The notes: generated by a model from the letters alone, not told the origin. Positions 34,101-45,800 are shown, counted from the first letter of the stretch. The stretch is 64,000 nucleotides of DNA from Lycium barbarum (GCF_019175385.1 NC_083345.1:125429657-125493656); one strand, 5' to 3'. Numbers and translations are program-made.

Positions 34101-35420
34101 CCTTTTATCTTTTGCATAACCATCGCATACGAGTCCGAGGGACTCGTTATTTCTCCGCATTCAATGTTGGGCCAAAGCCCAACGGGATATTCTCACCGAG
34201 TCAACCCCCATCAGCTGTGCAAAATTTCTGGGCCAAGGCCCATAAAGCGGCAACAGTTCGTAGCAGCCCATTGATTATTATTGGGCCAAAGTCCAACAGC
34301 AGGCCCGATTGCAGCAGTCCAAAGAATGGACTGAACCCATTCAATTTGATTTATTTCCTCTATTTTTATTCCTTTAAGCATTTAATTTGTATTGCATGAC
34401 TAACATCTTGTTTTGTTAATTTAGATGAATCCTAATGAATTAGTAGGTTTAGTTTTAGAAACGGGTAGTTGGTTTAAGGAAGACTAACAATTAATTCCAT
34501 AAGTTTATTTCTCTTCTTTTTATGTTAAAATTATTTATAATGTCTAATATTTATTTTATTGGGAATAACGGATTTGCAAAATGGCATGACTATATATTAA
34601 GTAAAGAGGACCATAGTTTATTCTTATTATCATATACATTTTAAAATGTCACTAATACACGAGTATAAACTCAAGGATATTTTATAAATAACTCTTCAAG
34701 TTTGGAGTCAATCGTGTATTTTCAGTTATGCGTAGCTAATGAGAAAACGGTAAAAAGATAAAGAAACTCGTATTAGCTATTTTTGTGTATACTCTTAAAA
34801 TCATAAAAAGGGGTCAATTAATGTATGTTTAAACCTATTTCATATAGCATTATTATATTTCTTTTTTTTCAAAACCTTAATAATATTTTGTGAATTTTAC
34901 CTAAAACCCTCTCGTGCGTAAAATATATATATATATATTTTTTAACAAGTTTTATTTCTAAATAGCATCTTATTTTAAAATCTTAGAAATATTTATAAGT
35001 TTCATTTAAAATGGCATTTAAATTTCCTTCATACAAATTATTAGCTCTTTTCTCTAAATCTTATTTTAATTAACATGATTTTCTTCTTAAAAACTTTAGC
35101 AATATTTTAAAGTCATTTTCTAAAATTTAACCCTACATTTAATTTAATTAATTAACCTAAGTTGGTCGGATAACCGTAAGTTAACGGATTCTAAAGGATG
35201 CCTAACCCCTTCCCTTTAGGATGATATAGAGCCCTTACCTAGAATCACACTGGTTAAGCAGATTATTAATTGAGGTTTAGTTTTAACTTTCCCTTAGTTA
35301 ACATCTAGGTGTCCTAATTCACCGTTAAATAATTAGGTGGCGACTCCTTAAAACAGAATAAACAGGAATCACCAATACGTCATACTCCCTAAATCAACCC
35401 GGTTAAAATGGGGTGTGACA
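30949..35420 (+). repeat. 3' LTR of the Ogre/Tat-like element
   Basis: 4,472 bp with the same ends and content as the 5' LTR, including TATAAATA at 32075-32082. It differs by a TTA array 24 bp shorter (31102-31134), a 19-bp tandem insertion near 32531-32550, small poly-T and TA length changes, and about seven substitutions. Confidence 0.95.
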
Positions 35421-35425
35421 CCAAT
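35421..35425. repeat. Target-site duplication (CCAAT), right
   Basis: Identical to 18452-18456. Confidence 0.95.
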
Positions 35426-36190
35426 GCCTCCGTGTAGGAGAAGAGCTATATCTTGCTAGCAAATTAACAGAAAATGCTATGTCAGGTCTTGTAGCATTAG
35501 CAAGATACATAAGTGCACCTATTGCACTATGATATGGTACTTCAGGACCAAATAGCTCTTCGTTTTCTTCCTGAGGTCGGAACGGATCTTTGCTCACTTC
35601 AAGTGAGCGAACAACCATAGGAGTACTTAAAGGATGCGCATTGTCCATGTAAAACCGATTTAAAACTTTCTCAGTATAGGCAGATTGATGTATAAAGATC
35701 CCTTTTGCGAAATGTTCAATTTGCAGACCAAGACAGAGTTTTGTCTTTCCGAGATCTTTCATCTCAAATTCTTTCTTCAAATATTCAATCGCCTTTTGGA
35801 GCTCTTCTGGAGTTCCAATGAGGTTTATGTCATCAACATAAACAACAAGTATAATGAACCCTGATTTTGTTTTCTTAATAAAAAAACATGGACAAATGGC
35901 ATCATTTATATATCCTTCATTTATCAAGTACTCACTTAGGCGATTATACCACATACGCCCCGATTGTTTTAAATCATATAATGATCTTTGTAATCTGATT
36001 GAATACATTTCCCGAGACTTTAAACCAAATGCTTCAGGCATTTTATATCCTTCAGGCATTTTATATCCTTCAGGAATTTTCATATAAATTTCATCAAGTA
36101 AGCCACATAGGCCGTGACAGCATCCATCAGTATAAATAATGTGACATCTTCTGTTGTTTGGACTGCTGGCCCAATAAACATTACGTTTAC
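35421..36190 (-). pseudogene. Copia pol, reverse transcriptase portion
   Basis: The minus-strand reading gives the C-terminal part of Ty1/copia RT: DEIYMKIPEGYKMPE, SLYDLKQSGRMWY, the catalytic YVDD box (FIILVVYVDDINLIGT), EFEMKDLGK, the LGLQI motif, YTEKVLNRFYMD, and GALMYLANATRPDIAF, ending SSPTRRHW where the large element inserted. Upstream, a remnant reading LFILMDAVTAY is joined to KR-V-GP-type sequence, so roughly the first third of RT is deleted, and there is a frameshift around 36095-36110. A short tandem duplication (EGYKMPEGYKMPE) is visible. It cannot make an active enzyme. Confidence 0.88.
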
Positions 36191-39057
36191 CAAGATGGAT
36201 CATTTTACTTGGTAATTATTCTACGTCAACATGCTTTAAGAGACATAGAAAATCAAATCCTCACAACCTTATACAATATTGCGCGCTATATTGTATATTG
36301 TCGACAAGATATCATGTTGTATCGGTTCGCAATTCGACATAACTTACTGAGATCTCATCACTTCATTATTTTCAGGTACCTGAACCTCGTATAAGGTTTA
36401 TGAAGTGTTATGTCGTAGCTCTTCAAGAGCACATTGCCTCCTTATTATGATCATTTGCTCCTCCCTTTTTCAAGGATTATTATATTTGGAACCGATTGGT
36501 CTACCATGCTCCATGCACGCTGTAGACTTTGTCCTTCAGGGACATTAAGAGCATTTTGCAGATGAAATATGAAATAGTTGGGTCAGCAAATGCTTCCAGC
36601 ATTTGACTTGAATTATCTGAGGATCATACTGATGATAATTCACAACATATTTCTTAGCTGCTTATTCTCTCCCCCTTATTTTAGTGACATATGTCCCCAT
36701 TTTCTTTGGGAAAATCCATCATGGTATATCCATTAATCATGTACCGCACCTCAAATGCTAAAAGATGGAAATATCTAGTTCCTGACCCTGAACCAAATAT
36801 GAGGGGAGAATTTATCAAAATTTATTGATCTGAAGCATACAAGTGCTGTTGTATGCAATATATCATATCTCAGACCAACATCTGAAACTCTGTTCTCATA
36901 AGCAGTGGTTTAGCTGTATTATGGAGGCATCCAATGCCAAACCAACTTAGATATAAATCAGCATTATCAAGATGATTGTCTTGATTACATATTCTGAAAA
37001 TTGTGCTTCCAACTCAATTATTTTGAGCAAGCAACTTTATAAATGTCAAACTGCCAGTTGACAATAAACATACATGTGACTGTCTTAAATAGATGCATCT
37101 ATTTAAGACATCACATTGCAGGTGAAGGGGCCCACATTCACCTTTTATATTTTTCAGAATTTTAGGGATTCAGTCCCAACATTAGCTGGTGTAATCAACT
37201 TATCATGAGAACAAGCAACACAAACAAATTCTTGAAGAATCTTCTAGATCTTCAATATGTTTTTTAATACTCAATTAGCACATCAGATTTAAATCAGGAC
37301 GATCAAAATGGTCTTGTCAACTGATAAAATTATCTGTACCCGTAAACTTCAAGTTTACTATGACGAGTGCTATTTTTTTTAATAAACTTCTGGTTTACTA
37401 TTGCATGAAATTTTATGTCAAAACTTCTGGTTTATTGTGACATGCGATCTCATCATGCTCGGGTAACGCTTTACACGCGTGTCCCTACCCGTAATAAGTT
37501 GGAGATATTCAATCTTCCAATCATCTGTAGTCTCAATATGATGATCATTTTTCTCGCTAGTAAACTTCAGGTTTACTAGAATTTATTTTCCGATCGAAAT
37601 AATTATGATCTGAGATGAATGGTACTATCATATATAAGCTCTTCGAGAGACATCAATTTGTTTACCATAATCATATATTATTTCGACACTGCTAGTGTCA
37701 TGATACTTGTAAATAAATAATTAGCTCTTCTGGAGCCTTTGATCATTAATTTCTATTATCAAATATTTCTTAAATACTTCTGGTACCATGAAAGTAAATT
37801 TCGACACTACTGGTGTCACGAAATAAACATTGAATTCTAGACTTCAATATTTCAAACATCTCCTTCGGGGAGATTCATCATTAACTGAGTATTTTGTATC
37901 TAAGCTCAAACACATAATAATCAAATCCTTCATAAATAAATACATTAATTGTTATTTCCTTCAAGGAAATCAATAACAACTAACCATAATATATTAATGT
38001 GGTTATAGGAGAAAACATTCTACTCTACTTCCTTTTGCCTTAGAAATATGTTTCGACGTACGACAGGTACATGTAGCAATGTCTGAATTTCATACCACCA
38101 GAATATAACATCTACATTCCTTGTATTTTATCCCTCCAGGAGATAAGTTGTGGTATTTGTTCATTCACTTCGGGGAATGAAACCTGATTATTTAAATGTG
38201 CTTGAAATACGACGCTCATCAATAGCTCGTTATTTTGCTCAAACACAAGAAAATATTGCTTCAAAGTATTTCTCAGATATTTTGGTAATTCTTTCTGCTT
38301 CAGGAGTAAAGTTTCAGAGTTTTACTGCTTCGGGAGTAAAGTTTCAAGTTTTACCACTTCGGGAGTAAAATTTAAAGGTTGACTAATTCAGGAGTAAATT
38401 TCTGAATTCTACTACTTCGGGAGTAGATTTCAGAGTTGTTTCAGGAGTAGAATTAAAAACCTTACTACTTCAGGAGTAAAATACATAGGCTTACTACTTC
38501 TAGAGTAGAATTCAAAGTTTGCTACTCGTGGAGCAAAATTATGAGTTTAGTACTTCGGGAGAAAAGCATATAATATTAAGAATATTTCTTCTCAATTATT
38601 CTATCTCTTCTGGAGATGAATCATGATATTTTCACAATCAAATGCACGTTTATATTTATAGGCTTTACTACATATTATCACATTCACTTCAGAGAATGGA
38701 TCTGTATTTGCAACATTTATCAAAAGTTTTCATTTTTCAGGAATAAAACATAATTATCTGAACGTGCCTTAAGCATATCAAATCGTGATAGCTTATAACC
38801 TCTTTTAAGATATTGCTACTTCAGGAGCAAATCGAGGTATACATATAATGTGGAGAAATTTTCTCTAACACATCTTCAATCATAAACACAATAAGCCCGT
38901 AAAAATATTACCACTTCTGATGTTCACGGATATAAACTCATTTAATCAATTCATATTTGCGAACTAACCTTCCAGTAGAATATTGGCATAAGGCCTTCAG
39001 CAACTTCGAGGCTTTCAAAGTATTTGCTCAAGATGGTTGAGGCTCGTGCTGATAACG
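36191..39057 (-). pseudogene. Decayed copia gag-protease-integrase region
   Basis: It lies between RT and the 5' LTR. Minus-strand reading near 36250-36700 gives broken pieces typical of the integrase-RT linker (a GS-N-EKGRSK-like piece, EISVSYVE, DNIQYSAQY) with frequent stops. Further right no domain is readable. The sequence at 39030-39057, read on the minus strand from the LTR, gives 'cgttatcagcacgagcc', probably the primer site region of this family. Confidence 0.65.
38290..38570. repeat. Short degenerate repeats 'cttcgggagtaaa'
   Basis: At least eight irregular copies of 'acttc.ggagtaaa.tt' at 28-40 bp spacing lie inside the decayed copia internal region. Related wording ('actac/tggtttact') recurs at lower density from 37300 to 37800. 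Confidence 0.7.
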
Positions 39058-39272
39058 TATTATAAAATAAAACTATCCAGTAAATACACAGAAGAAATAT
39101 GTAGAGAGAATATGTAGAGAGATATCAGATTATATTCCTTCTGCTCTTTCAACATTGCATCTGTGCATCCTATTTATATGAGCAACAGGACATGGGATAT
39201 TTTGAGATATTTTGGGATATTTTGGGATATTTATAACTTAATGGATATCCACTACTTGAGATATTTATAACA
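39058..39272 (-). repeat. 5' LTR of the copia element
   Basis: Matches 17433-17647 with about two substitutions. Its outer end is followed by the target duplication CTTTA at 39273-39277. Confidence 0.9.
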
Positions 39273-39277
39273 CTTTA
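39273..39277. repeat. Target-site duplication (CTTTA), right
   Basis: Identical to 17428-17432. Confidence 0.85.
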
Positions 39278-39879
39278 CAATTTTTCCCTTTTACAAAAAC
39301 CAAAAACTGAAACAGCCAAGTATGTATTGTTCTTCAAAGAAAGTTAATACTTTTTCTTAAACTGGAATTTTCGAAAATCTGGAAAACTGGAAACAGTTCG
39401 GACAACTTTGAGACGAAATTTGTAACCTTACTTCTTTCACTTAAAGGTTTACAAAGGTTTTAACTTGATTTTAGAACCACAAGCATTGTGGAAATGGACT
39501 TCAAACTGCTCAAAGTAACTTAAAGATTTTCAAAATATTTTTGGGTCAAACCTATCTTAAGTTAAACAAATAAAGGGAAATACATTTGGACTTTAGTTTG
39601 AGGAAAGGTTTAAAATAGAGCATGGACGGTTTAAAATAGAGTGTGGTCGACCTTCAAAGCAATCGGAATGGGTAAATAACTTGTAAATTAGAAAGAGACA
39701 TTTTATATATACTTGTATAAACACCATGGCATTTTTACAAAAGGGATATACTCAAAGCTTTCCATAAAAACTTCCAAGGATAAAAGACATGACATTTGGA
39801 TCAAGTTTATGTTGAAATCTACTCAAGAGAAGTCTTGGGTAGATTTTGCTCCGAAAATGAAGTGACTTTTGGACCTTAT
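39278..39879. other. Intergenic, nothing recognised
   Basis: AT-rich sequence between the copia element and the duplicated segment starting near 39880. Confidence 0.5.
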
Positions 39880-40069
39880 ACTCACTTTAACTTGTTTAAA
39901 ATAAACATACCAAAATAATTTTTAATATCGTTAAACTACTTGATTAATTATATTTGGTATATGTCTAAGATTTAGTCAAAAAGAATTTTCTAAATGCCAA
40001 TTCCTTTGAATATTAGTAGTAGTACAAACTACAAGACCCGAGAAAAATTAGCGGGCAATTCAATTAGCG

Positions 40070-40077
40070 CCACGTGG
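40070..40077. promoter_or_regulatory. G-box (CCACGTGG)
   Basis: Palindromic G-box about 125 bp upstream of the truncated ATG at 40200, with a TATA run at about 40148. bZIP and bHLH factors bind such sites. It is repeated at 45801-45808. Confidence 0.55.
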
Positions 40078-40199
40078 CCATAACGACCTGCCCGTTGCCC
40101 ATTAGCCTCTCTTTCTACTCTACCAAAACTGCCCGTTACCACACACTATATATATAGGAAATTCAATCCATTTTGTTTCAACAATTTTGACTTTTCAGC

Positions 40200-40235
40200 A
40201 TGGCAAAACTCTCTATTGCCTTGCTGTTTCAATGA
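40200..40235 (+). pseudogene. Truncated copy of the secreted-protein gene (start and part of the signal peptide only)
   Basis: ATG followed by AKLSIALLFQ and TGA. The first residues match the intact gene at 46837 (MAKLSV...LFL). Homology stops at 'tttcaatgattattcat', a phrase also found at 43257 and 45590, so the rest was lost by recombination there. Promoter, TATA and start are still present. Confidence 0.8.
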
Positions 40236-40851
40236 TTATTCATAAAAAGAATCACTTTAAGCTGCTTAAAATCAACCATTAAAACAATTCTTAATATCGT
40301 TATAACTCTCAACTAAATTATAAGTAGTATCGTGTATGGTACAAGATTCGGTCAAAAGTAATTTTCTAAATGCCAATTCCCTTTGAACATTCCTTCCTTC
40401 CCATACACTTATTGCTTTTCGAGTTAACTAAATTTTCAAGTTAAACTGAATTAGATTAAAATTAATATATTTGAAATTTACATTAAAAGCATTATAAGTT
40501 GTAGTTTTTCTCATATCAATTTGGTGAAGAAATAATTTTAAGATATTTGATCAAAATTCATGCAGTTTTAAAGTTAAACTGAATTAGATTAAAAATTTAT
40601 ATATTTAAAAACTACATTTAAAATATTTTAAGTTGTTATTTTTCTCATATCAATTTGATGAAAAATAATTTTAAAATATTTTATCAAAATTTGTGCAATT
40701 TAAATATCAACAAGTAAAAAATATTACATAAATTGAAATGGAGGAAATCTTTGTGTACAAAATACTAGTATTCCCTCCCTTCCAAAAAATTTATCTTCCT
40801 TTACTTTTTAATCTGTCTAAAAAAAATTGACACATTTATATCTATTTAGAA

Positions 40852-41372
40852 TCATAATTAAAAATTGAATAAACAATTGTTCTATAATAAATACTATGTC
40901 CAAACACATGATTAATAGTATATATCCCAACAGAAGTGTGTGATCATCTCATCTAAAAGTTTACACTATTAGAACACACTTTTATTTTTTCAATTACATT
41001 TTCAACATAAATAGAGTACTCCATTATCTCAACTAAAACCACTCGTCCGCTTCCTAATAAGTAATAATTAGGAGTTGAACAATTGAAGATTTATCACTAC
41101 TTTAGCTACTTTAGCGGATTGGCTAGTTACTTGAGATTTTCGGTTATTCCATTTTCACATATGTTAGCAATGTCAAACAATTAAATAAATGACCAAACAA
41201 ACCATTAAATAAATAATTTCTAAATAAAAGAATAATTCCAACATCAGGATATGCCAAAGAACTCGAGATACGCAGAGACAAGAAATGCAAAGACGGGAGA
41301 GAGGGAGGAATGTCATGTAAGGATTTACAATTCTAGATGGTAAAACATAAATAATCTGATATAAATTTTAAC
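40852..41372. other. Intergenic, nothing recognised
   Basis: AT-rich. No open frame with recognisable domains lies between the duplicated segment and the LINE tail. Confidence 0.5.
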
Positions 41373-42211
41373 ATGACTTTAAGATCGTCGTATTGGGTAG
41401 GGTGGATGAAATGGAGGCTTGCTTTCGAAGTGCTATGTGACAAGAAGGTGCCACCACAACTTAAGGGCAAGTTCTACAAAGTGGTGGTTAGACCGACTAT
41501 GTTGTATGAGGCGGAGTGTTGGCCAGCTAAGATATCTCACGTTCAAAAGATGAAAGTTGCCGAGATGAGAATGTTGAGATGGATGTGTGGCCACACCAGG
41601 AGTGACAGGATTAGGAATGAGGATATTCGGGACAAGGTGGAGTGGCCTCGGTGGAAGACAAGATGCGAGAAGCGAGATTGAGATGGTTTGGGCATGTGAA
41701 GAGGAGAGACACAGATGCCCCAGTGCGGAGGTGTGAGAGGTTGGCCATGGATGGTTTCAGACGAGGTAGGGGTAGGCCGAAGAAGTATTGGGAGAGGTAA
41801 TTAGACACGACATGGCGCAGTTACAGGTTACCGAGGACATGACCTTAGATAGGAGGGTTTGGAGGACCCAGATTAGGGTAGAAGGTTAGTAGATAGTCTC
41901 GTTATACTGTCTTGTTAGTAGTCACATTATCGCAATATAATTTCTTGTGCTCTGATTTCTGCTATTATCTGTTATTTTCTGTGCTTTGATTATCCTATGT
42001 TATCTGTGTCGCTTGCGTTATTTCATTTGCATATCACTTTGAATCTCTTAGCCTTATCTGACCTCTTTTTATGCTTTTTTTATTGAGCCGAGGGTCTTTC
42101 GGAAACAGCCGTCCTACCTTGGTAGGAGTAAGGTCTGTGTACACTCTACCCTCCCCAGACCCCACGTTGTGGGATTTCACTGGGTTGTTGTTGTCGTTGT
42201 TGTTGTTTTAA
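41373..42211 (+). mobile_element. RTE-type LINE, 5'-truncated 3' end
   Basis: The C-terminal end of a non-LTR retrotransposon [44 protein letters not shown], then in shifted frames WFGHVKRR and [13 protein letters not shown]. At least two frameshifts break it. The 3' end has the solanaceous RTE signature: 'gagccgagggtctttcgg', 'ggtaaggtctgtgtacac' type sequence, 'ccccagaccccac', then GTT/GTC repeats. Only the last 840 bp is present, which is typical of target-primed insertion. Host target duplication was not resolved. Confidence 0.88.
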
Positions 42212-42994
42212 TATCGTGCAATTATATGACTATAACAAGATACCCACAATAAATACTTTAGTAAGAAAATATACTCGAATTACGGCTCACAATAAATACT
42301 TTAGTAAGAAAACATACTCGAATCAAAGTGTTTTCTTGATCGATACGAGCGAATTGTTCAATTTTTGTTTTTATTTTTGGGTTATCCACTCCGTGTTAGG
42401 TACTTGTCTTGGACCCCAATTAATTCAAATTTGCACCACCACAAAGTTACACTTTAAGAAAGTGTTCCCTACTAAAGATAATTACGTTTGCAGAATTCAA
42501 ACCCGAAGAATGAAAGAATATTTATCAATTACCATCTCGTCATAACTTGTGATGATCTACACCAAGTTCATCTACGACTTCAAACCAACGCGCACAACTA
42601 ATAGAGTTCTTATTTTTATCTCTCATTTAGTGCTTATTGTTCTCTCATTTTTTTTTTCTTTTTCTCCCCTCTTCGTTTTACAAGTCAATTAGTTTGGACA
42701 ATATTTTCCATCCACTTAGGTTAAAAAGTCAACAGTCATAGTCAAGAATTGTGCTTTTTTATTTATTTATCATAGAACTGTCATCGAGGATAAAAAAGAA
42801 AAAAGAAAAAAAAACATATACATGCACTACGTAAGTGCGTGCGTCAAGTCAATAATCTCAGTATTTTAACGTAAACTATTACTCAACGAGATTAAGTTTT
42901 ATGAAAATCTAAGGACAATTTCAAATTTTTGAAAAATACAATGAAATTCATAGTCACGATTCACGACCTATGAGTCTACGACACAAAAATTTGA
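42212..42994. other. Intergenic, nothing recognised
   Basis: AT-rich. It contains a short repeat 'acaataaatactttagtaagaaaa' at about 42247 and 42290, but no gene signal. Confidence 0.5.
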
Positions 42995-42996
42995 TA

Positions 42997-43237
42997 CTCC
43001 CTCCGAATGTAAAAGAGTGTCTACTTAGTTATTTGCGCAGTCCTTAAGAAAGTACTACTTTCCAAAAAAAAAAAGTAATTTGACGAAATTGTTCCTAATT
43101 AAATAGATATTGAGATTTGATCATATAACTATTAATAGGAGCAAAAAAATAAGATTAATTTTTTTCTAATTTGATAAGTATACATTCTTTCTATCCTAAA
43201 AAAAGCCAAGTGAACTCTCTGCTTGATCCAGAGGGAG
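42997..43237. mobile_element. Stowaway-like MITE
   Basis: 241 bp, flanked by TA on both sides (42995-42996 and 43238-43239). The ends are CTCCCTCCGAATG at left and CCAGAGGGAG at right, a short inverted repeat. Noncoding. These features fit Tc1/mariner-derived MITEs. Confidence 0.6.
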
Positions 43238-43283
43238 TAATAAAATAAATGTTATAATTCAATGATTATTCATAAAAAAAAAA

Positions 43284-44286
43284 AGGCAGAATAGATCGGG
43301 ACCCCCCTGAACTTGTCGATTTTTATTCAGTGTACACCTAAACTTTACGTTGGCCTAATTACCCCCTAAACTTGAAAATATGATAGACACGACCCCCCTG
43401 GACGCTGACAACCCATGTAGGTGGTCAACACGCGCTGCCACATGGATTTTTTTGTCCATGTGGCATTTTTTAAAGGATAAAATATATATTTTTTGCTTTT
43501 TAAGTTCAACAATTATTTGAATCATCTTTTTCGGGTCAAATCTGTAAAAAAGGAACTTGAAAATATTTTGACTATAATTTTTTTATTTGCCTAAAGATAA
43601 TGATATTCTAATCAAGTTATTTTTATATATTTGGCTACGAAAAGAAGAAATACACAGTAAGAACAAATAATCATTGAATCTAAAAAAGAAATCAAATAAA
43701 ATATTAACCAAATATTTTATGAATTTGACCCGAAAAAAAATAATGCACAGTTGAAATAAATAGTACTTGCATGAAAAGAAAAATACACAATATTTTTGTA
43801 AACAATACACCGTATAAACTTCATTACTTTTGCTAAACCTTATTTTTATTTGAATAAAATAAATAGAATTTCAAGTTGAAACTTTCAACTAAGTTATTTA
43901 GATTTGGATCCGAAAAAAGAAAAAAAATACATAGCTGAAATAAATAATCATCATATCGAAAAAGAAAAAAAACACAATTAGGATAAAATATGCAATGTAT
44001 ATTAAGAAAAACCAATAAGAAATACAATTGGATCAAATAAAATCATTATATTGATTATGTGACAATTAATAGTTGAAAAACACCCCATTTGGAAGCTGAT
44101 TTTTCGATTTTTCACCCTTTCACGTGCCTAAAAGAGAGTGTATTCACGCTCTTTGCCACATTAGCGTCTAGGGGGGTCCAAGCTATCATATTTTCAAGTT
44201 GAGGGGGGTAATTAGGCCAACGTAAAGTTTATATGTACAGTAAATAAAAATCGACAAGTTCAGGAGGGTCCTAGACCATTCTGCCT
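43284..44286. mobile_element. Mutator-like MITE with long terminal inverted repeats
   Basis: The left end (from about 43285, GGCAGAATAGATCGGGACC) and right end (to 44286, ...CCATTCTGCC) are inverted repeats about 170 bp long, including 'tgaacttgtcgatttttatt', 'aaactttacgttggcctaat' and 'cttgaaaatatgatag'. The interior is AT-rich and noncoding. The flanks are TAAAAAAAA-type runs on both sides, consistent with a 9-10 bp target duplication. Paralogous sequence without the element is at 40235 and 45595. Confidence 0.75.
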
Positions 44287-44460
44287 AAAAAAAAACTCAC
44301 TTTAAATTGCTCAAAATCCATCCGTTACCGACCTGCCCGTTGCCCAGTAGCCTCACCTTCAGTTTTTCTACTCTACACCACCTGCCCAAACTGCCCGTTA
44401 CCCCACCCTATATATAACCAAATTCGATTCATTTTGTTTCAACAAATTAACTTTTTCACT

Positions 44461-44580
44461 AGGGCGAAACTCTCCGTTGCCTTTTTATTCCTCTTTTTCA
44501 CCATCTCACTTGCTCGTACTCCGTTTACTCAACCGGAAAATGACGTCACATACCTCAAGCTTACTTCTGAAAATGACTGA
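44461..44580 (+). pseudogene. Degenerate copy of the secreted-protein gene
   Basis: Forty codons aligned with the N-terminus of the intact gene at 46837: AKLSVAFLFLFFTISLA (signal peptide), RTPFTQPENDVTYLKL, SEND, then TGA. The start codon is AGG instead of ATG, and coding homology ends at the stop, so both ends are broken. A TATA-like run ('cctatatataac', about 44409) and the 'tgcccgttaccc' phrases remain upstream. It is the third family copy in this cluster. Confidence 0.85.
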
Positions 44581-44660
44581 TAGTAAGTAAAAAGTATTAT
44601 AGGTCACAGTCATTAACAATTCAAAATATTTAAAACATACATGAAAAAATTACTGTCAAA

Positions 44661-45438
44661 TAGGGGTGGGCGTTCGGGCTATCAGATTGGATATGAAATT
44701 TTTGGTTTGGATATTCGATTTTCGGATTGAAGAAATTACAATCAAAATCCAATCCAAATAAGTTCGGATTGGATTGGATATTTTAAGTTCGGTTTCGGAT
44801 TATTCGGTTTGGATATTTCGGATTTTCGAATTTGACTCTTGAGACTTGAGACAAACTTATTAGGAACGAAATTCATGTGTTAGTTCCACATAGGTAAATC
44901 TAAATCTTAATTGCTAAGTAAAAAAGTCTTCCAGTTCAAATTAGGATTAACAAATCCAAGTCTTGTCCAACATAGTAAATCCATACCAAATAATAGCATT
45001 TTGAAAAAGTGGAAATGAACAAAATAAAATCTAAATAGTCATCTGGAAAAATAACAAAGAACTTTGACACTAACGTGAGAATTTTGAGACTTGAGAAGTA
45101 AGAAAACCCTATATTATATTTTATTTAGTAAGGAATTGTATTTTGGACTTAATTTTTTATGGGTAGGGCCTTAGGTACTAATCTATTGGATCTTTAGAAA
45201 CTAAACTTATTAGTATTGGGCATATATGATATAGGTAGGGCTAGATATAAGGTATACAAATTTTGAATTTTCGGATATCCAAAAATCTGTAGTACTAAAT
45301 CCATATCCAATCCGAAATTCATAAATTTTAAAAATAAAATCCGAAGTCCAATCCATAATCCAAATATCCAAACCAAATATTTAAAAAGTTCGTATTTAGG
45401 TTTGGATTTCGGGTTGGCCCAAACTGTGCCCACCCCTA
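44661..45438. mobile_element. hAT-type MITE with 8-bp target duplication
   Basis: 778 bp with ends TAGGGGTGGGC and GCCCACCCCTA. The 8-bp flank CTGTCAAA is repeated exactly at 44653-44660 and 45439-45446. The interior has 'ttggatattcgattttcgga'-type inverted wording and no coding sequence. It lies just downstream of the degenerate gene copy. Confidence 0.9.
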
Positions 45439-45800
45439 CTGTCAAAGAAAGATTCGTTTGAATCTTAAAATTCGAAAGGTGCCACGTAAATTAGAACGGA
45501 GGGATATGTTTTATGAAATGTAAGAGCATTTTCAAATATTAGAAAGCCACAATCACAAAAATAAAATAAAATAAACAAATGTTATAATTCAATGATTATT
45601 CCTAAAAAAGACTCACTTTAACTTGTTTAAAATAAACATACCAAAATAATTTTTAATATCGTTAAACTACTTGATTAATTATATTTGGTATATGTCTAAG
45701 ATTTAGTCAAAAAGAATGTTCTAAATGCCAATTCCTTTGAATAGTAGTAGTAGTACAAACTACAAGACCCGAGAAAAATTAGCGGGCAATTCAATTAGCG

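Larger units (their letters stand above)
18457..35420 (+). mobile_element. Ogre/Tat-like Ty3/gypsy retrotransposon lacking pol (non-autonomous)
   Basis: The element is 16,964 bp, with LTRs of 4,475 and 4,472 bp, both TG...CA, and exact 5-bp CCAAT target duplications. The primer binding site (22935) fits tRNA-Arg, as known for Ogre. Inside is one long gag-protease-G-patch frame (23945-27367), then about 3.6 kb of noncoding sequence rich in tandem repeats, then a purine tract and the 3' LTR. I could find no reverse transcriptase, RNase H or integrase motif on either strand. The large LTRs, gag type, modified zinc knuckle and G-patch are typical of the Ogre part of the Tat lineage. It sits inside the RT-RNase H region of a copia element and must post-date it. 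Confidence 0.93.
17433..39272 (-). mobile_element. Ty1/copia retrotransposon, decayed, split by an Ogre/Tat-like insertion
   Basis: Two 215-bp LTRs (17433-17647 and 39058-39272) in direct orientation, flanked by CTTTA on both sides. Coding sense is on the minus strand, so 39058-39272 is the 5' LTR. Without the inserted 16,964-bp element and its duplicated CCAAT, the copia is about 4.87 kb, normal for the superfamily. RT and RNase H are readable. Upstream gag, protease and integrase sequence (36191-39057) is full of stops, and part of the N-terminal RT is deleted. The LTRs differ at only two positions I noticed, while the coding region is badly decayed. Confidence 0.9.
39880..40851 (+). repeat. 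Segmental duplication, copy 1 (about 970 bp)
   Basis: Near-identical to 45612-46583, from 'cactttaacttg' through to 'tatctatttagaa'. It contains the promoter and first codons of the secreted-protein gene family. The right breakpoint lies inside a MITE that is complete only in the other copy (46504-46683). Confidence 0.9.
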
